Source: Paenibacillus sp. BIHB 4019
GTDB taxonomy: Bacteria > Bacillota > Bacilli > Paenibacillales > Paenibacillaceae
Length of the DNA: 64,000 nucleotides
Direction of reading: 5' to 3'
NCBI RefSeq assembly: GCF_002741035.1
Contig: NZ_CP016808.1
Coordinates: forward strand, 5,628,501-5,692,500
Part shown: piece by piece, positions 37,232 through 45,481 of the stretch
Layout: each line of letters opens with the position of its first letter
Numbering within the stretch: position 1 is the first letter of the stretch
Program-made: the position numbers and the translations under genes
Notes under the pieces: model-generated
Told to the model about the DNA's origin: nothing
Databases searched by the model: none
Seen by the model: the letters and a program-made list of their open reading frames with translations, nothing else

Positions 37232-37331
37232 AAGGTGAAACAGCTATCGCCATCCTTTGGCGGCGCAGCGCGTTTCAGTCCGAGAAATATAAGCATATTT
37301 ATAAGGGGAAACTTATAAATTCTTATATTTT
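37232..37331. repeat. Single copy of the two-hairpin dispersed repeat
   Basis: AAGGTGAAACAGC ... GCGCGTTTCA forms hairpin I, and AAATATAAG ... CTTATATTT with an inner TTTATAAG/CTTATAAA stem forms hairpin II. It lies between the T-box terminator and the thrS ribosome binding site, so it is part of the thrS mRNA leader when the terminator is passed. Confidence 0.9.
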
Positions 37332-37358
37332 AAATAAGCAGAAGTGGAGGCTCAAGCG

Positions 37359-39317
37359 ATGAAAAATCAAAGCGAAAATCAAAATCACATACAAATCAAG
37401 CTGCCGGATGGCGCAATCAGAAGGTGCCCAGCTGGAACAACAATGGAACAGCTCGCTGAATCGATCAGCCCAGGGCTGCGAAAAAAGGCCGTTGCCGGCA
37501 AAGTCAATGGAGAAGCCGTTGATTTAAGCTATTCCATAGAGGAAGACAGCGACGTGGAAATCATTATTTTGGACAGTCCGGAAGGGCTGGAAATTTACCG
37601 GCACAGCACAGCGCATCTTTTGGCGCAGGCGTTGAAGCGGCTGTACGGCAAGCAAGAGGTTCAGCTCGGAATTGGGCCTGTCATTAGCGACGGTTTTTAT
37701 TATGATATTGCCATTGCAAGCCCGCTGCCGAATGAGCAGCTCGCCGTCATTGAGCAGGAGATGGCCCGAATTGCGGAGCAAAATCTGCCGATAATTCGCC
37801 GTGTTGTCAGCCGGGAGGAAGCGCTGCAGCTATTTGAGCAGCTAGAGGAGCCGCTTAAGGTCGAGCTGATTCAAGCTTTGCCGGAAAAAGCCGTCATTTC
37901 ACTTTATGAACAGGGTGAATTTATCGATTTATGCCGCGGGCCGCATTTGCCATCAACAGGCTGGATTAAGGCGTTCAAGCTGCTGCACACAGCGGGAGCC
38001 TACTGGCGCGGTGATTCCAATAACCAAGTGCTGCAGCGCATTTATGGCACAGCATTTCCGAAAAACAAGCAGCTGGAGGAGCATCTCCATATGCTCGAAG
38101 AAGCGAAAAAACGCGATCACCGCAAGCTGGGCAAGGAGCTAGGGCTATTCATGTTTTCGGAGGAAGCGCCTGGCATGCCGTTTTATTTGCCGAATGGCAT
38201 GATTATACGCAATGAGCTGGAGGAGCTGGAGCGCGGCATTCATCGCGAACGGGCCTATGATGAGGTTCGCACGCCGCTAATGCTGAACAATCGGCTATGG
38301 GAGCAGTCCGGTCATTGGGAGCATTACAAAGACAATATGTATTTCACACATGTTGATGACGCGGTTTTTGCCCTCAAACCGATGAATTGTCCGGGCCATA
38401 TGCTTATATTCAAAAATGAGCTCCGTTCTTACCGAGATTTGCCGATCCGCCTTGCCGAGTATGGACAGGTGCATCGCCATGAGTTTTCAGGAGCGCTCAA
38501 TGGCATGATGCGGGTGCGGACGTTTTGTCAGGATGATGCGCATTTATTCGTCCGGCCCGATCAGATCGAGGAGGAAATCGCTAAGGTAATGGCGCTCATT
38601 GACGATATTTATTCGATCTTTGGCTTTACTTATCGGGTGGAGCTGTCGACTAGGCCGGCCGATTCCATGGGCTCGGCACAATTATGGGATCAAGCGGAGG
38701 ATGCGCTCAAAAATGTGCTGGTCCAGCAAAATGTCCCTTATATGCTCAATGCAGGAGACGGCGCCTTTTATGGGCCGAAAATCGACTTCCATATTCGCGA
38801 TGCGCTTGGCCGCAGCTGGCAATGCGGAACAATCCAGCTTGATTTTCAAATGCCTGAAAAGTTTGATTTGACTTATATCGGCGAGGATGGCGGAAAGCAC
38901 CGTCCTGTCGTCATCCATCGTGCCGTATATGGCTCTATTGATCGGTTTATGGGCATATTGACAGAGCATTTCAGCGGAGCATTCCCGCTGTGGCTCGCAC
39001 CCGTACAGGTGAAGCTGCTTCCTGTTTCAAGCGTGCATTTGGATTATGCCCTGCAAGTCAAGCAGCAGCTTCTGAAAGCAGGCCTTCGTGTGCAAGTCGA
39101 TGCTCGCAGCGAAAAGCTTGGCTACAAAATTCGGGAAGCGCAGCTGGCGAAGATTCCTTATACACTCGTAATCGGGGATCAGGAGGCGAGCGAAGGGACG
39201 GTTTCGGTTCGCAGACGCGGCGTGAATGAGCAGCAAGGGATGTCCATTGCGCAGCTAATGGAGCAGCTTTCCCGGCAGGTTGCAGCTAAAGAGCTGAACG
39301 CTAATGAGAGCGTATAG
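37359..39317 (+). CDS. thrS: Threonine--tRNA ligase
   Basis: A 652-residue class II synthetase with the full domain order: TGS domain (about 8-70), second additional domain with HSTAHLLAQALK (editing site, about 75-240), catalytic core (245-540) with motif 1 in RNELEELERGIHRERAY, motif 2 VHRHEFSGALNGMMRVR-like sequence, Zn ligands Cys in PMNCPGHM, and C-terminal anticodon-binding domain (545-645). The start at 37359 is set by GTGGAGG eight bases upstream; a GTG at 37344 overlaps that site. It is controlled by the threonine T-box leader. A strong terminator follows at once. Confidence 0.97.
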   Translation: MKNQSENQNHIQIKLPDGAIRRCPAGTTMEQLAESISPGLRKKAVAGKVNGEAVDLSYSIEEDSDVEIIILDSPEGLEIYRHSTAHLLAQALKRLYGKQEVQLGIGPVISDGFYYDIAIASPLPNEQLAVIEQEMARIAEQNLPIIRRVVSREEALQLFEQLEEPLKVELIQALPEKAVISLYEQGEFIDLCRGPHLPSTGWIKAFKLLHTAGAYWRGDSNNQVLQRIYGTAFPKNKQLEEHLHMLEEAKKRDHRKLGKELGLFMFSEEAPGMPFYLPNGMIIRNELEELERGIHRERAYDEVRTPLMLNNRLWEQSGHWEHYKDNMYFTHVDDAVFALKPMNCPGHMLIFKNELRSYRDLPIRLAEYGQVHRHEFSGALNGMMRVRTFCQDDAHLFVRPDQIEEEIAKVMALIDDIYSIFGFTYRVELSTRPADSMGSAQLWDQAEDALKNVLVQQNVPYMLNAGDGAFYGPKIDFHIRDALGRSWQCGTIQLDFQMPEKFDLTYIGEDGGKHRPVVIHRAVYGSIDRFMGILTEHFSGAFPLWLAPVQVKLLPVSSVHLDYALQVKQQLLKAGLRVQVDARSEKLGYKIREAQLAKIPYTLVIGDQEASEGTVSVRRRGVNEQQGMSIAQLMEQLSRQVAAKELNANESV

Positions 39318-39374
39318 CGGAATGTGCTGCCTGGCTTTCTACTGGCGATAAGCTAAAAAGCAGGAAAGAGCAAA

Positions 39375-39419
39375 AGGACGGCATCCAGGCTATAAAGCCT
39401 GGTGTGCCGTCCTTTTTTT
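39375..39419 (+). terminator. Terminator of thrS
   Basis: AGGACGGCA-CCAGGC and GCCTGG-TGCCGTCCT pair across a six-base loop, followed by a T-run. It sits between thrS and the convergent MerR-type gene and may work in both directions. Confidence 0.9.
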
Positions 39420-39426
39420 CATTGGA

Positions 39427-40191
39427 TTAAGAGGTGTGCCCTGTGTAAACAAGCACCGCATCGCGTAAAAATGCTGCAGAACCGGGCTGCTTCTCATCAT
39501 AATAGGCAGTGAAGCGCTCATCGTCAACGTACATTTGGGCAACGCCGGCATGCGCTTCCTTCGAATAGCTGCCCCAGTAAAAGCTCAGCCATTGCTTGTG
39601 CAAGTCAGCTGCTTTCTGTGCGAGCTCGCCCGCAGGATCACCTGTCGCAAAGGCTGCCGCCAGCGCCGTCAGCACATCCTCGCCGAGCTTTTCCACTTCA
39701 GCGTGCTGCGCTTCTGTTATATTTTTAATAGCATCGTTTGAGCGATTGACGGCTGATTCCCCATATTTGGCCCTGATTTCTTCGCCATACTTGGCCTCAT
39801 TGTCATCCAGCAGCTGCTGCTTGAAGCCTGCAAACTTTTCTTTATCGTTCATCGTTTGTTTCCCTTCCTTCTGCAATAATGTTTGGTCGAGGTTGGCAAT
39901 AAGCTGATCGAGCTGCTGCCTGCGCTCAAGCAGCTTGTGCCGATGCTCCTGCAAGGCCGTGTGGACGTCGAAATGAGGCGACGTCATAATCGCTTTAATT
40001 TCCTCCAAGCTGACGCCAAGCTCCTTGTAAAATAAAATTTGCTGGAGCAGATCAACCTCGGTCTGCCCATAAATCCGATACCCTGATGAGTTGATGCGCG
40101 CCGGCTTTAATAGGCCGATTTCATCATAATAACGCAGCGTTCTTGTACTAATGCCAGCCAAATAGCCCAGCTTCTGAATGGTGTATTCCAT
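39427..40191 (-). CDS. MerR-family regulator with TipAS ligand domain
   Basis: A 254-residue regulator. The N-terminal MerR winged helix (1-75) reads YTIQKLGYLAGISTRTLRYY, a coiled-coil dimer helix follows (80-118), and a TipAS-type antibiotic-binding domain occupies about 135-250, with the tell-tale KYGEEIRAKYGES and YDEKQPGSAAFLRDAV. Relatives are Mta of Bacillus and TipAL of Streptomyces, which bind thiopeptides and other drugs and activate their own gene and efflux genes. ATG 40191 follows AGGAGGTGAG. Its promoter shows the 19-base spacer and dyad typical of MerR autoregulation. Confidence 0.92.
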   Translation of the reverse strand: MEYTIQKLGYLAGISTRTLRYYDEIGLLKPARINSSGYRIYGQTEVDLLQQILFYKELGVSLEEIKAIMTSPHFDVHTALQEHRHKLLERRQQLDQLIANLDQTLLQKEGKQTMNDKEKFAGFKQQLLDDNEAKYGEEIRAKYGESAVNRSNDAIKNITEAQHAEVEKLGEDVLTALAAAFATGDPAGELAQKAADLHKQWLSFYWGSYSKEAHAGVAQMYVDDERFTAYYDEKQPGSAAFLRDAVLVYTGHTS

Positions 40192-40213
40192 ATGCTCACC
40201 TCCTGACAAATTT

Positions 40214-40245
40214 ATCGTACACGTTGACGGCGCGTGAAGGTCAAC
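40214..40245 (-). promoter_or_regulatory. MerR-type promoter with 19-bp spacer and dyad
   Basis: On the minus strand TTGACC (40244-40239) and TACGAT (40219-40214) are 19 bases apart. GTTGAC and GTCAAC (40223-40245) form a dyad in the spacer. This is the classical layout that a MerR protein twists to activate. Confidence 0.75.
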
Positions 40246-40301
40246 CGTTTTTTTTCGGATGAAGAGGTCGTGGGAAGATTTACTTGGCCTGAAATACAAC
40301 C

Positions 40302-40340
40302 AAAAGCCCCGTCAGAAGAGAGCGTTCTTCTAATGGGGCC
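40302..40340 (-). terminator. Terminator of the pssA-dedA operon
   Basis: GCCCC-AGAAGA pairs with TCTTCT-GGGGC; on the minus strand a T-run follows. Confidence 0.75.
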
Positions 40341-40372
40341 TAATCGTTTTGATTTTACCTTTATGTTTTGAT

Positions 40373-40864
40373 TCAAAATTTAATGCTGGCGCCTAGAAAA
40401 TAGCCGATCGTAACAAAAATAAGCACCCATGTAAGTGAGCCGAGACTCGTAATGAGCAAATACTTGCGGAACGGCATTGATGTAATGCCGGAAATGTAGC
40501 TGGTCATGCTCCTGACACCCGGAATGAAATAGCCAAAAAACAGCGTCCATATGCCAAAGCGGGCAAACCAGCCCTTTACCTTTTCAAAACGTTTGGTTGT
40601 TAGGCCGACCCATTTGCCGTGCTTGTCGATTAAAGGCTGTCCAAATGTTTTGCCCAGCGTGTAGCTTAAAAGCATGCCCGTTATAGCTCCCGTGAAACTA
40701 ACTAGCAAAGAAATGGAATAATTTAACACCATAATCGAACATAAATATCCGATAAATAACATTAATAATTCATCTGGAACCGGAAGCCCGATAATGCCGA
40801 GTGCAAGCAGCCCGAAGACGGCGTAATATCCGTACTGAGAAATCATTTCTATGGCAAAAGTCAT
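40373..40864 (-). CDS. DedA-family membrane protein
   Basis: A 163-residue DedA/SNARE-associated-type membrane protein with re-entrant and spanning helices. The family blocks are LGLPVPDELLMLFIGYL-like opening (here GIIGLPVPDELLM), the middle FARFGIWTLFFGYFIPGVRS and the final GSLTWVLIFVTIGYFLG. DedA proteins scramble lipids such as undecaprenyl phosphate or phosphatidylethanolamine. It follows pssA by seven bases, with its ribosome binding site inside the pssA end, so the two are probably co-translated. The pairing with a phosphatidylserine synthase supports a role in phospholipid handling. Confidence 0.88.
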   Translation of the reverse strand: MTFAIEMISQYGYYAVFGLLALGIIGLPVPDELLMLFIGYLCSIMVLNYSISLLVSFTGAITGMLLSYTLGKTFGQPLIDKHGKWVGLTTKRFEKVKGWFARFGIWTLFFGYFIPGVRSMTSYISGITSMPFRKYLLITSLGSLTWVLIFVTIGYFLGASIKF

Positions 40865-40871
40865 AACCGGC

Positions 40872-41396
40872 TCACTTCCTTGCGTAGTCTTTTTTGAAGG
40901 CGGGAAATGGAATTCGGCTGACCATTAAGACAGAAAGCAGACCCATTAAGGCGAGAGCAGCGGCGGGCTTCATTTGACTGTTTAAAAAAGGAGCAAGCGC
41001 CAAAATGACCCCGGCGGCCGTAATCGGCAAGCCAACAAAACCTTTCACTTGGCCTTTTATATTGAATCTTGCCAGGCGCAGCGCGCCGCAAGCTAGAAAT
41101 AATACAGCGGCAATTGGCCCTAGCCACAATGAACCGTCGAGCTTGTACAGCAGGACCAGAAATACAGGCGCGATTCCAAAGGAGACCAGATCAGCCAGCG
41201 AATCCAGCTGTTTGCCGAAGTCGCTTGCACAATGAAGCCATCTGGCAAGCAGTCCATCGAGTACATCCCATAAAGCTGCTGTCATAACCATGGCGAAAGC
41301 AAGCTTATACTCGGCTTTTATCGTAAAAAGTAAAGACAATGTCCCGGCTCCCAAATTCAATAAGGTACAGAGGGAGGGCAGCCAGTTTTTATTCAT
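40872..41396 (-). CDS. pssA: CDP-diacylglycerol--serine O-phosphatidyltransferase
   Basis: A 174-residue membrane enzyme with the complete CDP-alcohol phosphatidyltransferase motif DGx2ARx8Gx3Dx3D, seen as DGLLARWLHCASDFGKQLD followed by SLAD (about 47-68). About six membrane helices. It makes phosphatidylserine, the precursor of phosphatidylethanolamine. The type fits the Bacillus PssA membrane form. AAGGGGC lies about 11 bases before the ATG at 41396. It forms an operon with dedA. The decarboxylase gene psd is not adjacent. Confidence 0.92.
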   Translation of the reverse strand: MNKNWLPSLCTLLNLGAGTLSLLFTIKAEYKLAFAMVMTAALWDVLDGLLARWLHCASDFGKQLDSLADLVSFGIAPVFLVLLYKLDGSLWLGPIAAVLFLACGALRLARFNIKGQVKGFVGLPITAAGVILALAPFLNSQMKPAAALALMGLLSVLMVSRIPFPAFKKDYARK

Positions 41397-41570
41397 GTCA
41401 ATCAGCCCCTTGATGAATGAAATCCTTTTTTTACTTGCAGGTTAATAATGTAACAGGCGGCTGTGACTTTTATGTGTCCACTTGTCCTTCTTTTATATCT
41501 TTAACGACAAAATCCCTATTAATTCACTTTATTAAGCGACAATGTTAAATTTTAATGTCGATTTTCAGCT

Positions 41571-41957
41571 TTACATAAACGAATAGGCGCCTCCGCCAGC
41601 AAGGGCAACCCCAAGCAGCGATGCAATTATCACTATATTGTACTCAAACCCGCCGTTAACCGACCAAAGTCCTTTGCTGCCATGAACTTTGATGATGGCA
41701 ACAATCATCGTCAATATCAGCAGCACAGCACCCGCCACAACCGATAGACCGGAAGCAAATAAAACTCCCCCAACCAACTCGGAAAGTCCAGCGCATATGA
41801 CCATCGCTCTGCCAGGACGGAGGCCAATTGCTTCAAAAAAACCAGCCGCTCCTTGAATCCCTTCGCCGCCAAACCAGCCGAACAGCTTCTTGCAGCCATG
41901 CCCAATCATAAGGAGCCCAATAACTAAACGAATTAATAATAACCCTAAATCTAACAT
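41571..41957 (-). CDS. DoxX-family membrane protein
   Basis: A 128-residue protein with four membrane helices and the DoxX pattern LLLIRLVIGLLMIGHGCKKLFGWFGGEGI, quoted in part, followed by FFEAIGLRPG. Members are associated with quinone or thiol redox and with sulfur oxidation in some archaea; function in Firmicutes is mostly unknown. AGGAAGGATG precedes the ATG at 41957. It is a single gene, divergent from the Gfo/Idh/MocA gene with 178 bases between, and is not related in position to the SRPBCC-DoxX gene at 11.6 kb. Confidence 0.85.
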   Translation of the reverse strand: MLDLGLLLIRLVIGLLMIGHGCKKLFGWFGGEGIQGAAGFFEAIGLRPGRAMVICAGLSELVGGVLFASGLSVVAGAVLLILTMIVAIIKVHGSKGLWSVNGGFEYNIVIIASLLGVALAGGGAYSFM

Positions 41958-42135
41958 TTATAAATCATCCTTCCTCGTTTGCATGCAACATTACGCTCAT
42001 TCTAAGGAGCAATCATACTGAAATCTCATTTTCAAGTCAATATCGTGCAGAAAATAATTTATTTTTGCCGCTTGCTTGTATCAGAGTATGGAAATGTGCT
42101 AATGTCGTTGTCGATATGATGAACAGGAGTGATAA

Positions 42136-43131
42136 ATGATGAGCCAAGCAAAACTTTGTTTTATCGGTGCAGGCTTTCATGCCTCGACGAATATTTTTCC
42201 ATCGGCAGTAGAAGCAGGAGCTGAAATTGCAGCAGTATCCACCCGCAGTCTGGAGCGTTCGCAAGCTGCGCTTACACGCTTTGGCAGCAGCGGCACACCG
42301 TATGACGATTACAAGCAAATGCTGCAAAATGAAGAGTGCAGCGGCGTTGTTGTTGTAGCCCAGCCTGGCGATCAAACGGAAATCGTTATGGACTGCATTA
42401 GAGCGGGTAAACATGTATTCGTCGACAAGCCGCTCGGATGGACTGCCGAAGAAGCGGCAGCTATTGCGGACGCCGCAGAAGAAGCTGGCGTCGTGCTGAT
42501 GGTCGGCTTTATGAAGCGTTATGCCCCGATCTATCTGAAGCTCCGAGAGCTGATTGAGTCTGGCGAGCTTGGAGCAGCGCGCTCGTTCCAAATTCGTTTT
42601 GCCTGCGATAGTACAGGCTTTAGCAAAAACGAGGAACAATTCCTGAAGCTGGCTGCCATCCATCTCGTTGATCTCATGCGCGGCTTGTTTGGCGAAGTGG
42701 CGCAAGTTGCAGGGTTTAACAACAATTTGGACGAAAATATATCCCAGACGTTTTCTTTGAAATTCGACAACGGCATTTCCGGCAGCGTCTATTTTGCAGG
42801 CATGACCGCTTGGTCGAGTGAAAGCGAAAGCGTGCTGGTTACCTTCGACAACGGCCATGTCGTAGCCGAAAATTCCAAACGGCTGTCGATTCACAAGCCG
42901 CCTTTGCCTGGCTCCTCTTCGTACCAGATGCTCTCCGAGGAAACAGCGGTGTTGACGCCGTCGATTTCCACGATGTCCGGCTGCTTTGGCGACCTATATA
43001 TACGCGGCTTTGTCGGTGAAATGGCCCATTTCATCGCCTGCTGCAAGCAAAATTTGACGCCGAATTCGAGTGGGCGGGACAACATTGGCACGATGGATTT
43101 ATGCGACCGCATTTTGGAAGCGCTGAACTAG
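42136..43131 (+). CDS. Gfo/Idh/MocA-family oxidoreductase
   Basis: A 331-residue NAD(P)-dependent sugar dehydrogenase-like protein. The Rossmann domain (1-120) starts with LCFIGAGFHAS and includes the family EKP-like motif as DKPLGW (about 96-101); the C-terminal alpha/beta domain follows with a probable catalytic His in AAIHLVDLMRG. Substrate is probably a sugar or cyclitol, not decided by sequence. AGGAGTG lies seven bases before the ATG at 42136 (a second ATG follows at 42139). A terminator at 43210-43233 ends the unit. It is close to the carbohydrate locus but separated from it by the Crp/Fnr-type gene. Confidence 0.88.
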   Translation: MMSQAKLCFIGAGFHASTNIFPSAVEAGAEIAAVSTRSLERSQAALTRFGSSGTPYDDYKQMLQNEECSGVVVVAQPGDQTEIVMDCIRAGKHVFVDKPLGWTAEEAAAIADAAEEAGVVLMVGFMKRYAPIYLKLRELIESGELGAARSFQIRFACDSTGFSKNEEQFLKLAAIHLVDLMRGLFGEVAQVAGFNNNLDENISQTFSLKFDNGISGSVYFAGMTAWSSESESVLVTFDNGHVVAENSKRLSIHKPPLPGSSSYQMLSEETAVLTPSISTMSGCFGDLYIRGFVGEMAHFIACCKQNLTPNSSGRDNIGTMDLCDRILEALN

Positions 43132-43209
43132 TATGCACCGCTGTAAATCTGCGAGGATAACTAGCATGAACGCTCCCAGCTCCGTTAAAAGTTTGAGAAA
43201 GCTTTGATC

Positions 43210-43233
43210 GCCGCGATGATTCGCGGCTTTTTT
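43210..43233 (+). terminator. Terminator after the Gfo/Idh/MocA gene
   Basis: A perfect GCCGCGA/TCGCGGC stem with a TGAT loop and a T-run. Confidence 0.9.
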
Positions 43234-43301
43234 GCTGTCTTGTTGCCCTGCTGGTGTCAACAATCTGTATGGTGGCGAATGACAGCTGAAAAAACTTTGC
43301 C

Positions 43302-43323
43302 AAAAAGGACATATGTCCTTTTT
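43302..43323. promoter_or_regulatory. Perfect 22-bp palindrome upstream of the Crp/Fnr-type gene
   Basis: AAAAAGGACAT joined to ATGTCCTTTTT, a perfect palindrome. It lies just before a TAAAAT stretch (43331-43336) and 65 bases before the regulator's start, so it is a candidate autoregulatory site. Confidence 0.6.
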
Positions 43324-43387
43324 AAAAGGGTAAAATAGGTTTACATTTAAGAAACTGAGGAAGAGCGACAGCAGAGAAGGTGCCATA

Positions 43388-44116
43388 TTGCGTACAGATT
43401 TGCGTACAGATATAGATTCCATTGAACGGATCATTCAGGGACATGGCTGGCTGAAGGAGATGTTTGACGAGCTTCCAGAGCAGGTGCAGAATTGCTGGGA
43501 AGTGCGCCGCTTTCATCCGGGCGAGACGGTATGTGATCAAGCCAGCGACATGGTCTACGTGTATATTTTGATTTCCGGCGAACTTGCGGTAGAGCGGAAG
43601 CTATCCGACGGGAAAATGTTCCGGCTCGCGATGTTGCTGCCGGGCGACGTCATCGGCGATATTGAGATTAGCCTGGATATGCCGTTTATTAATCAGGTCG
43701 AGACGACGCGCGAGTCTACGCTGCTTGCCCTCGACAAGCAGCGCTTCAAAAAGTGGGTCATCAACAGTCCTGCTTTTCTGCGCCGATTGAACGATCAGCT
43801 AGCGAATAAGCTTTTCCAGCAGGGGAGAAAGACGCTTGAAAACAGCTTTTATTCAATGGAGCATAAGCTGCTGGCCTATTTTTACGAGGCATTGGGCCAT
43901 GCTGATTTTCAGAAAAAGCCGGTATATGAGCTCATTGCCACTCGTGAGGAAATGGCGCGGCAGCTTGGCGTAGCAGTGCGCAGTGTCAATCGAATTATGA
44001 AAATGCTTAAAGAGGAGAAGCTATTCGTCGTAAAAAAAGGGCGATTGCTGTTTACCCAACAAAGCAAGCGGTCGATTGAGCAAAAGCTGAACTGCAGCAA
44101 CCGCGCGATGTTTTAA
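43388..44116 (+). CDS. Crp/Fnr-family transcriptional regulator
   Basis: A 242-residue regulator with a cNMP-binding-type beta-barrel (about 40-135, YVYILISGELAVERKLSDGK and LLPGDVIGDIE), a dimer helix and a C-terminal Crp-type helix-turn-helix (about 165-225, TREEMARQLGVAVRSVNRIM). The residue set for binding cAMP is not obvious, and there is no N-terminal Cys cluster for an iron-sulfur centre, so the signal is unknown; YeiL-like members are a possible comparison. TTG 43388 follows GAAGGTG by five to six bases. A perfect 22-bp palindrome lies in its promoter region. Confidence 0.85.
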   Translation: MRTDLRTDIDSIERIIQGHGWLKEMFDELPEQVQNCWEVRRFHPGETVCDQASDMVYVYILISGELAVERKLSDGKMFRLAMLLPGDVIGDIEISLDMPFINQVETTRESTLLALDKQRFKKWVINSPAFLRRLNDQLANKLFQQGRKTLENSFYSMEHKLLAYFYEALGHADFQKKPVYELIATREEMARQLGVAVRSVNRIMKMLKEEKLFVVKKGRLLFTQQSKRSIEQKLNCSNRAMF

Positions 44117-44205
44117 TAAATGGGGATAGCACAGGTTAAGCGACGATTAATGCTGCTAGCATTTAGGATTGCCATTTGAACAGTGTGCGACGTGTTTCTT
44201 CTATA

Positions 44206-44287
44206 TATAATAGAGTGCTGTTAGAGAGGCCGAATTGATCGTATTTGATCTGCTGAAAGATCCGCTGCTGAAGCGGGTCTTTTTTAT
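44206..44287 (+). ncRNA. Possible short RNA: promoter-like -10 and terminator
   Basis: TATAAT at 44206-44211 is followed by about 70 bases and a hairpin GATCCGCT/AGCGGGTC with a T-run at 44280-44287. There is no reading frame with a ribosome binding site. The hairpin could simply end the Crp/Fnr-type gene transcript, and no good -35 is visible. Confidence 0.3.
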
Positions 44288-44401
44288 TTTGCAAACAAGC
44301 TTTTCAGGAAGTCGTTCGTATGCTAATGTTAGCTTATTAATGATTAACGAAACCTAACAAAACTAACTAATGTCTCTATTCTAACTAAAGGATGTGAAGC
44401 T

Positions 44402-45469
44402 ATGGCTAACAAAGTGACGATGCAGCAAATTGCTGACTATTTAAATGTTTCAAAATTCGCTGTTTCTAAAGCGCTTTCAGGAAAGCCGGGCGTTAGTGCG
44501 GAGACGCGGGAGAAAATTGTCAGCGTTGCTACGCAGCTTGGCTATTTTGCCGGGCAAAAGCTTAAAGCTCCTTCCGCCAGCATAAGCGGCGACAAATCAA
44601 GCGAGCGTCAAACACGCGATACGGTCATTTTGCTTGTGCCGAACGTGAGATACCAGACGCGGGATTCCTTTTTCTGGGGCAAAATTATGGATGGCATTAC
44701 GATGGAGCTGGAGGAGCGGGAAATTGGCACGATGATGATTACGGAGCAGTTCAAAAATCATTTCTCCCAGTTCATTAACCCGAGCAGCATTCGCGGCATA
44801 ATTGGCGTTGGCCTAATCACCTCGCAAATGCTGCTTGAAATTCGCAGTCTAGGCATACCTTTCGTACTGGTGGATCATGAAGACCCGCTGATTCCGTCGG
44901 ATACGCTCTTTATGAACAATATGGAGTGCATGCGCAGAGTGACCAATTATTTAATCGGCTGCGGCCACCGCAAGCTGCAATTTGTTGGCAACACTCACTA
45001 TTCGCGCAGCTTTCTTGACCGTTTTCTCGGGTACAGCTCCATGCTGGAGGAGCATGGGCTTGTCCAAGAGCAGGAGTCTGCGCTGTTGGCGTTCGAGGGA
45101 AATAACCGTTCAGAAATGACCGAGGCACTGGAGCTTATTGTAAAAAAGCTTATCCAGGAAGCAGCGCTGCCGACCGCCTTCATTTGCGCCAATGATTCCA
45201 TTGCCATCTGCATAATGACGGTGCTGGGTAAATTAAATGTTGCCGTTCCTGGCGAATGCTCCGTTGTCGGCTTTGACAATATTGAGGATGCGGCTTGGTC
45301 AAAGCCTACGCTCAGCACCGTCGATGTGCAGAAGGAGGCTTTCGGCCGCCGCGCTGTCGAAATGCTGCTGCGCCGGCTGGAGCACCCGAGCAGCCCTCAA
45401 GAGAAAATTTTGCTGTCGGGCGATTTCGTCATGCGTGAATCGACTTCCAGCTCCATGGCGCAAAGCTAA
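44402..45469 (+). CDS. LacI-family transcriptional regulator
   Basis: A 355-residue regulator with an N-terminal LacI helix-turn-helix (1-50, VTMQQIADYLNVSKFAVSKA and GKPGVS) and hinge, followed by a periplasmic-binding-type effector domain (70-340) ending in FDNIEDAAWSKPTLSTVDV. AAAGGATGTGAAGCT precedes the ATG at 44402. It starts an operon with a YesM-type kinase 12 bases later and a YesN-type regulator. Effectors are probably mannose-containing sugars, given the downstream genes. A 12-base palindrome AACAACGTTGTT before the transporter genes is a candidate binding site. Confidence 0.92.
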   Translation: MANKVTMQQIADYLNVSKFAVSKALSGKPGVSAETREKIVSVATQLGYFAGQKLKAPSASISGDKSSERQTRDTVILLVPNVRYQTRDSFFWGKIMDGITMELEEREIGTMMITEQFKNHFSQFINPSSIRGIIGVGLITSQMLLEIRSLGIPFVLVDHEDPLIPSDTLFMNNMECMRRVTNYLIGCGHRKLQFVGNTHYSRSFLDRFLGYSSMLEEHGLVQEQESALLAFEGNNRSEMTEALELIVKKLIQEAALPTAFICANDSIAICIMTVLGKLNVAVPGECSVVGFDNIEDAAWSKPTLSTVDVQKEAFGRRAVEMLLRRLEHPSSPQEKILLSGDFVMRESTSSSMAQS

Positions 45470-45481
45470 GGGGCGAATGCG

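Noticed and set aside
42037..42894. Long minus-strand reading frame opposite the Gfo/Idh/MocA gene
   Set aside because: It lies antisense to a gene with clear family motifs, has no ribosome binding site and an odd composition for a real protein.
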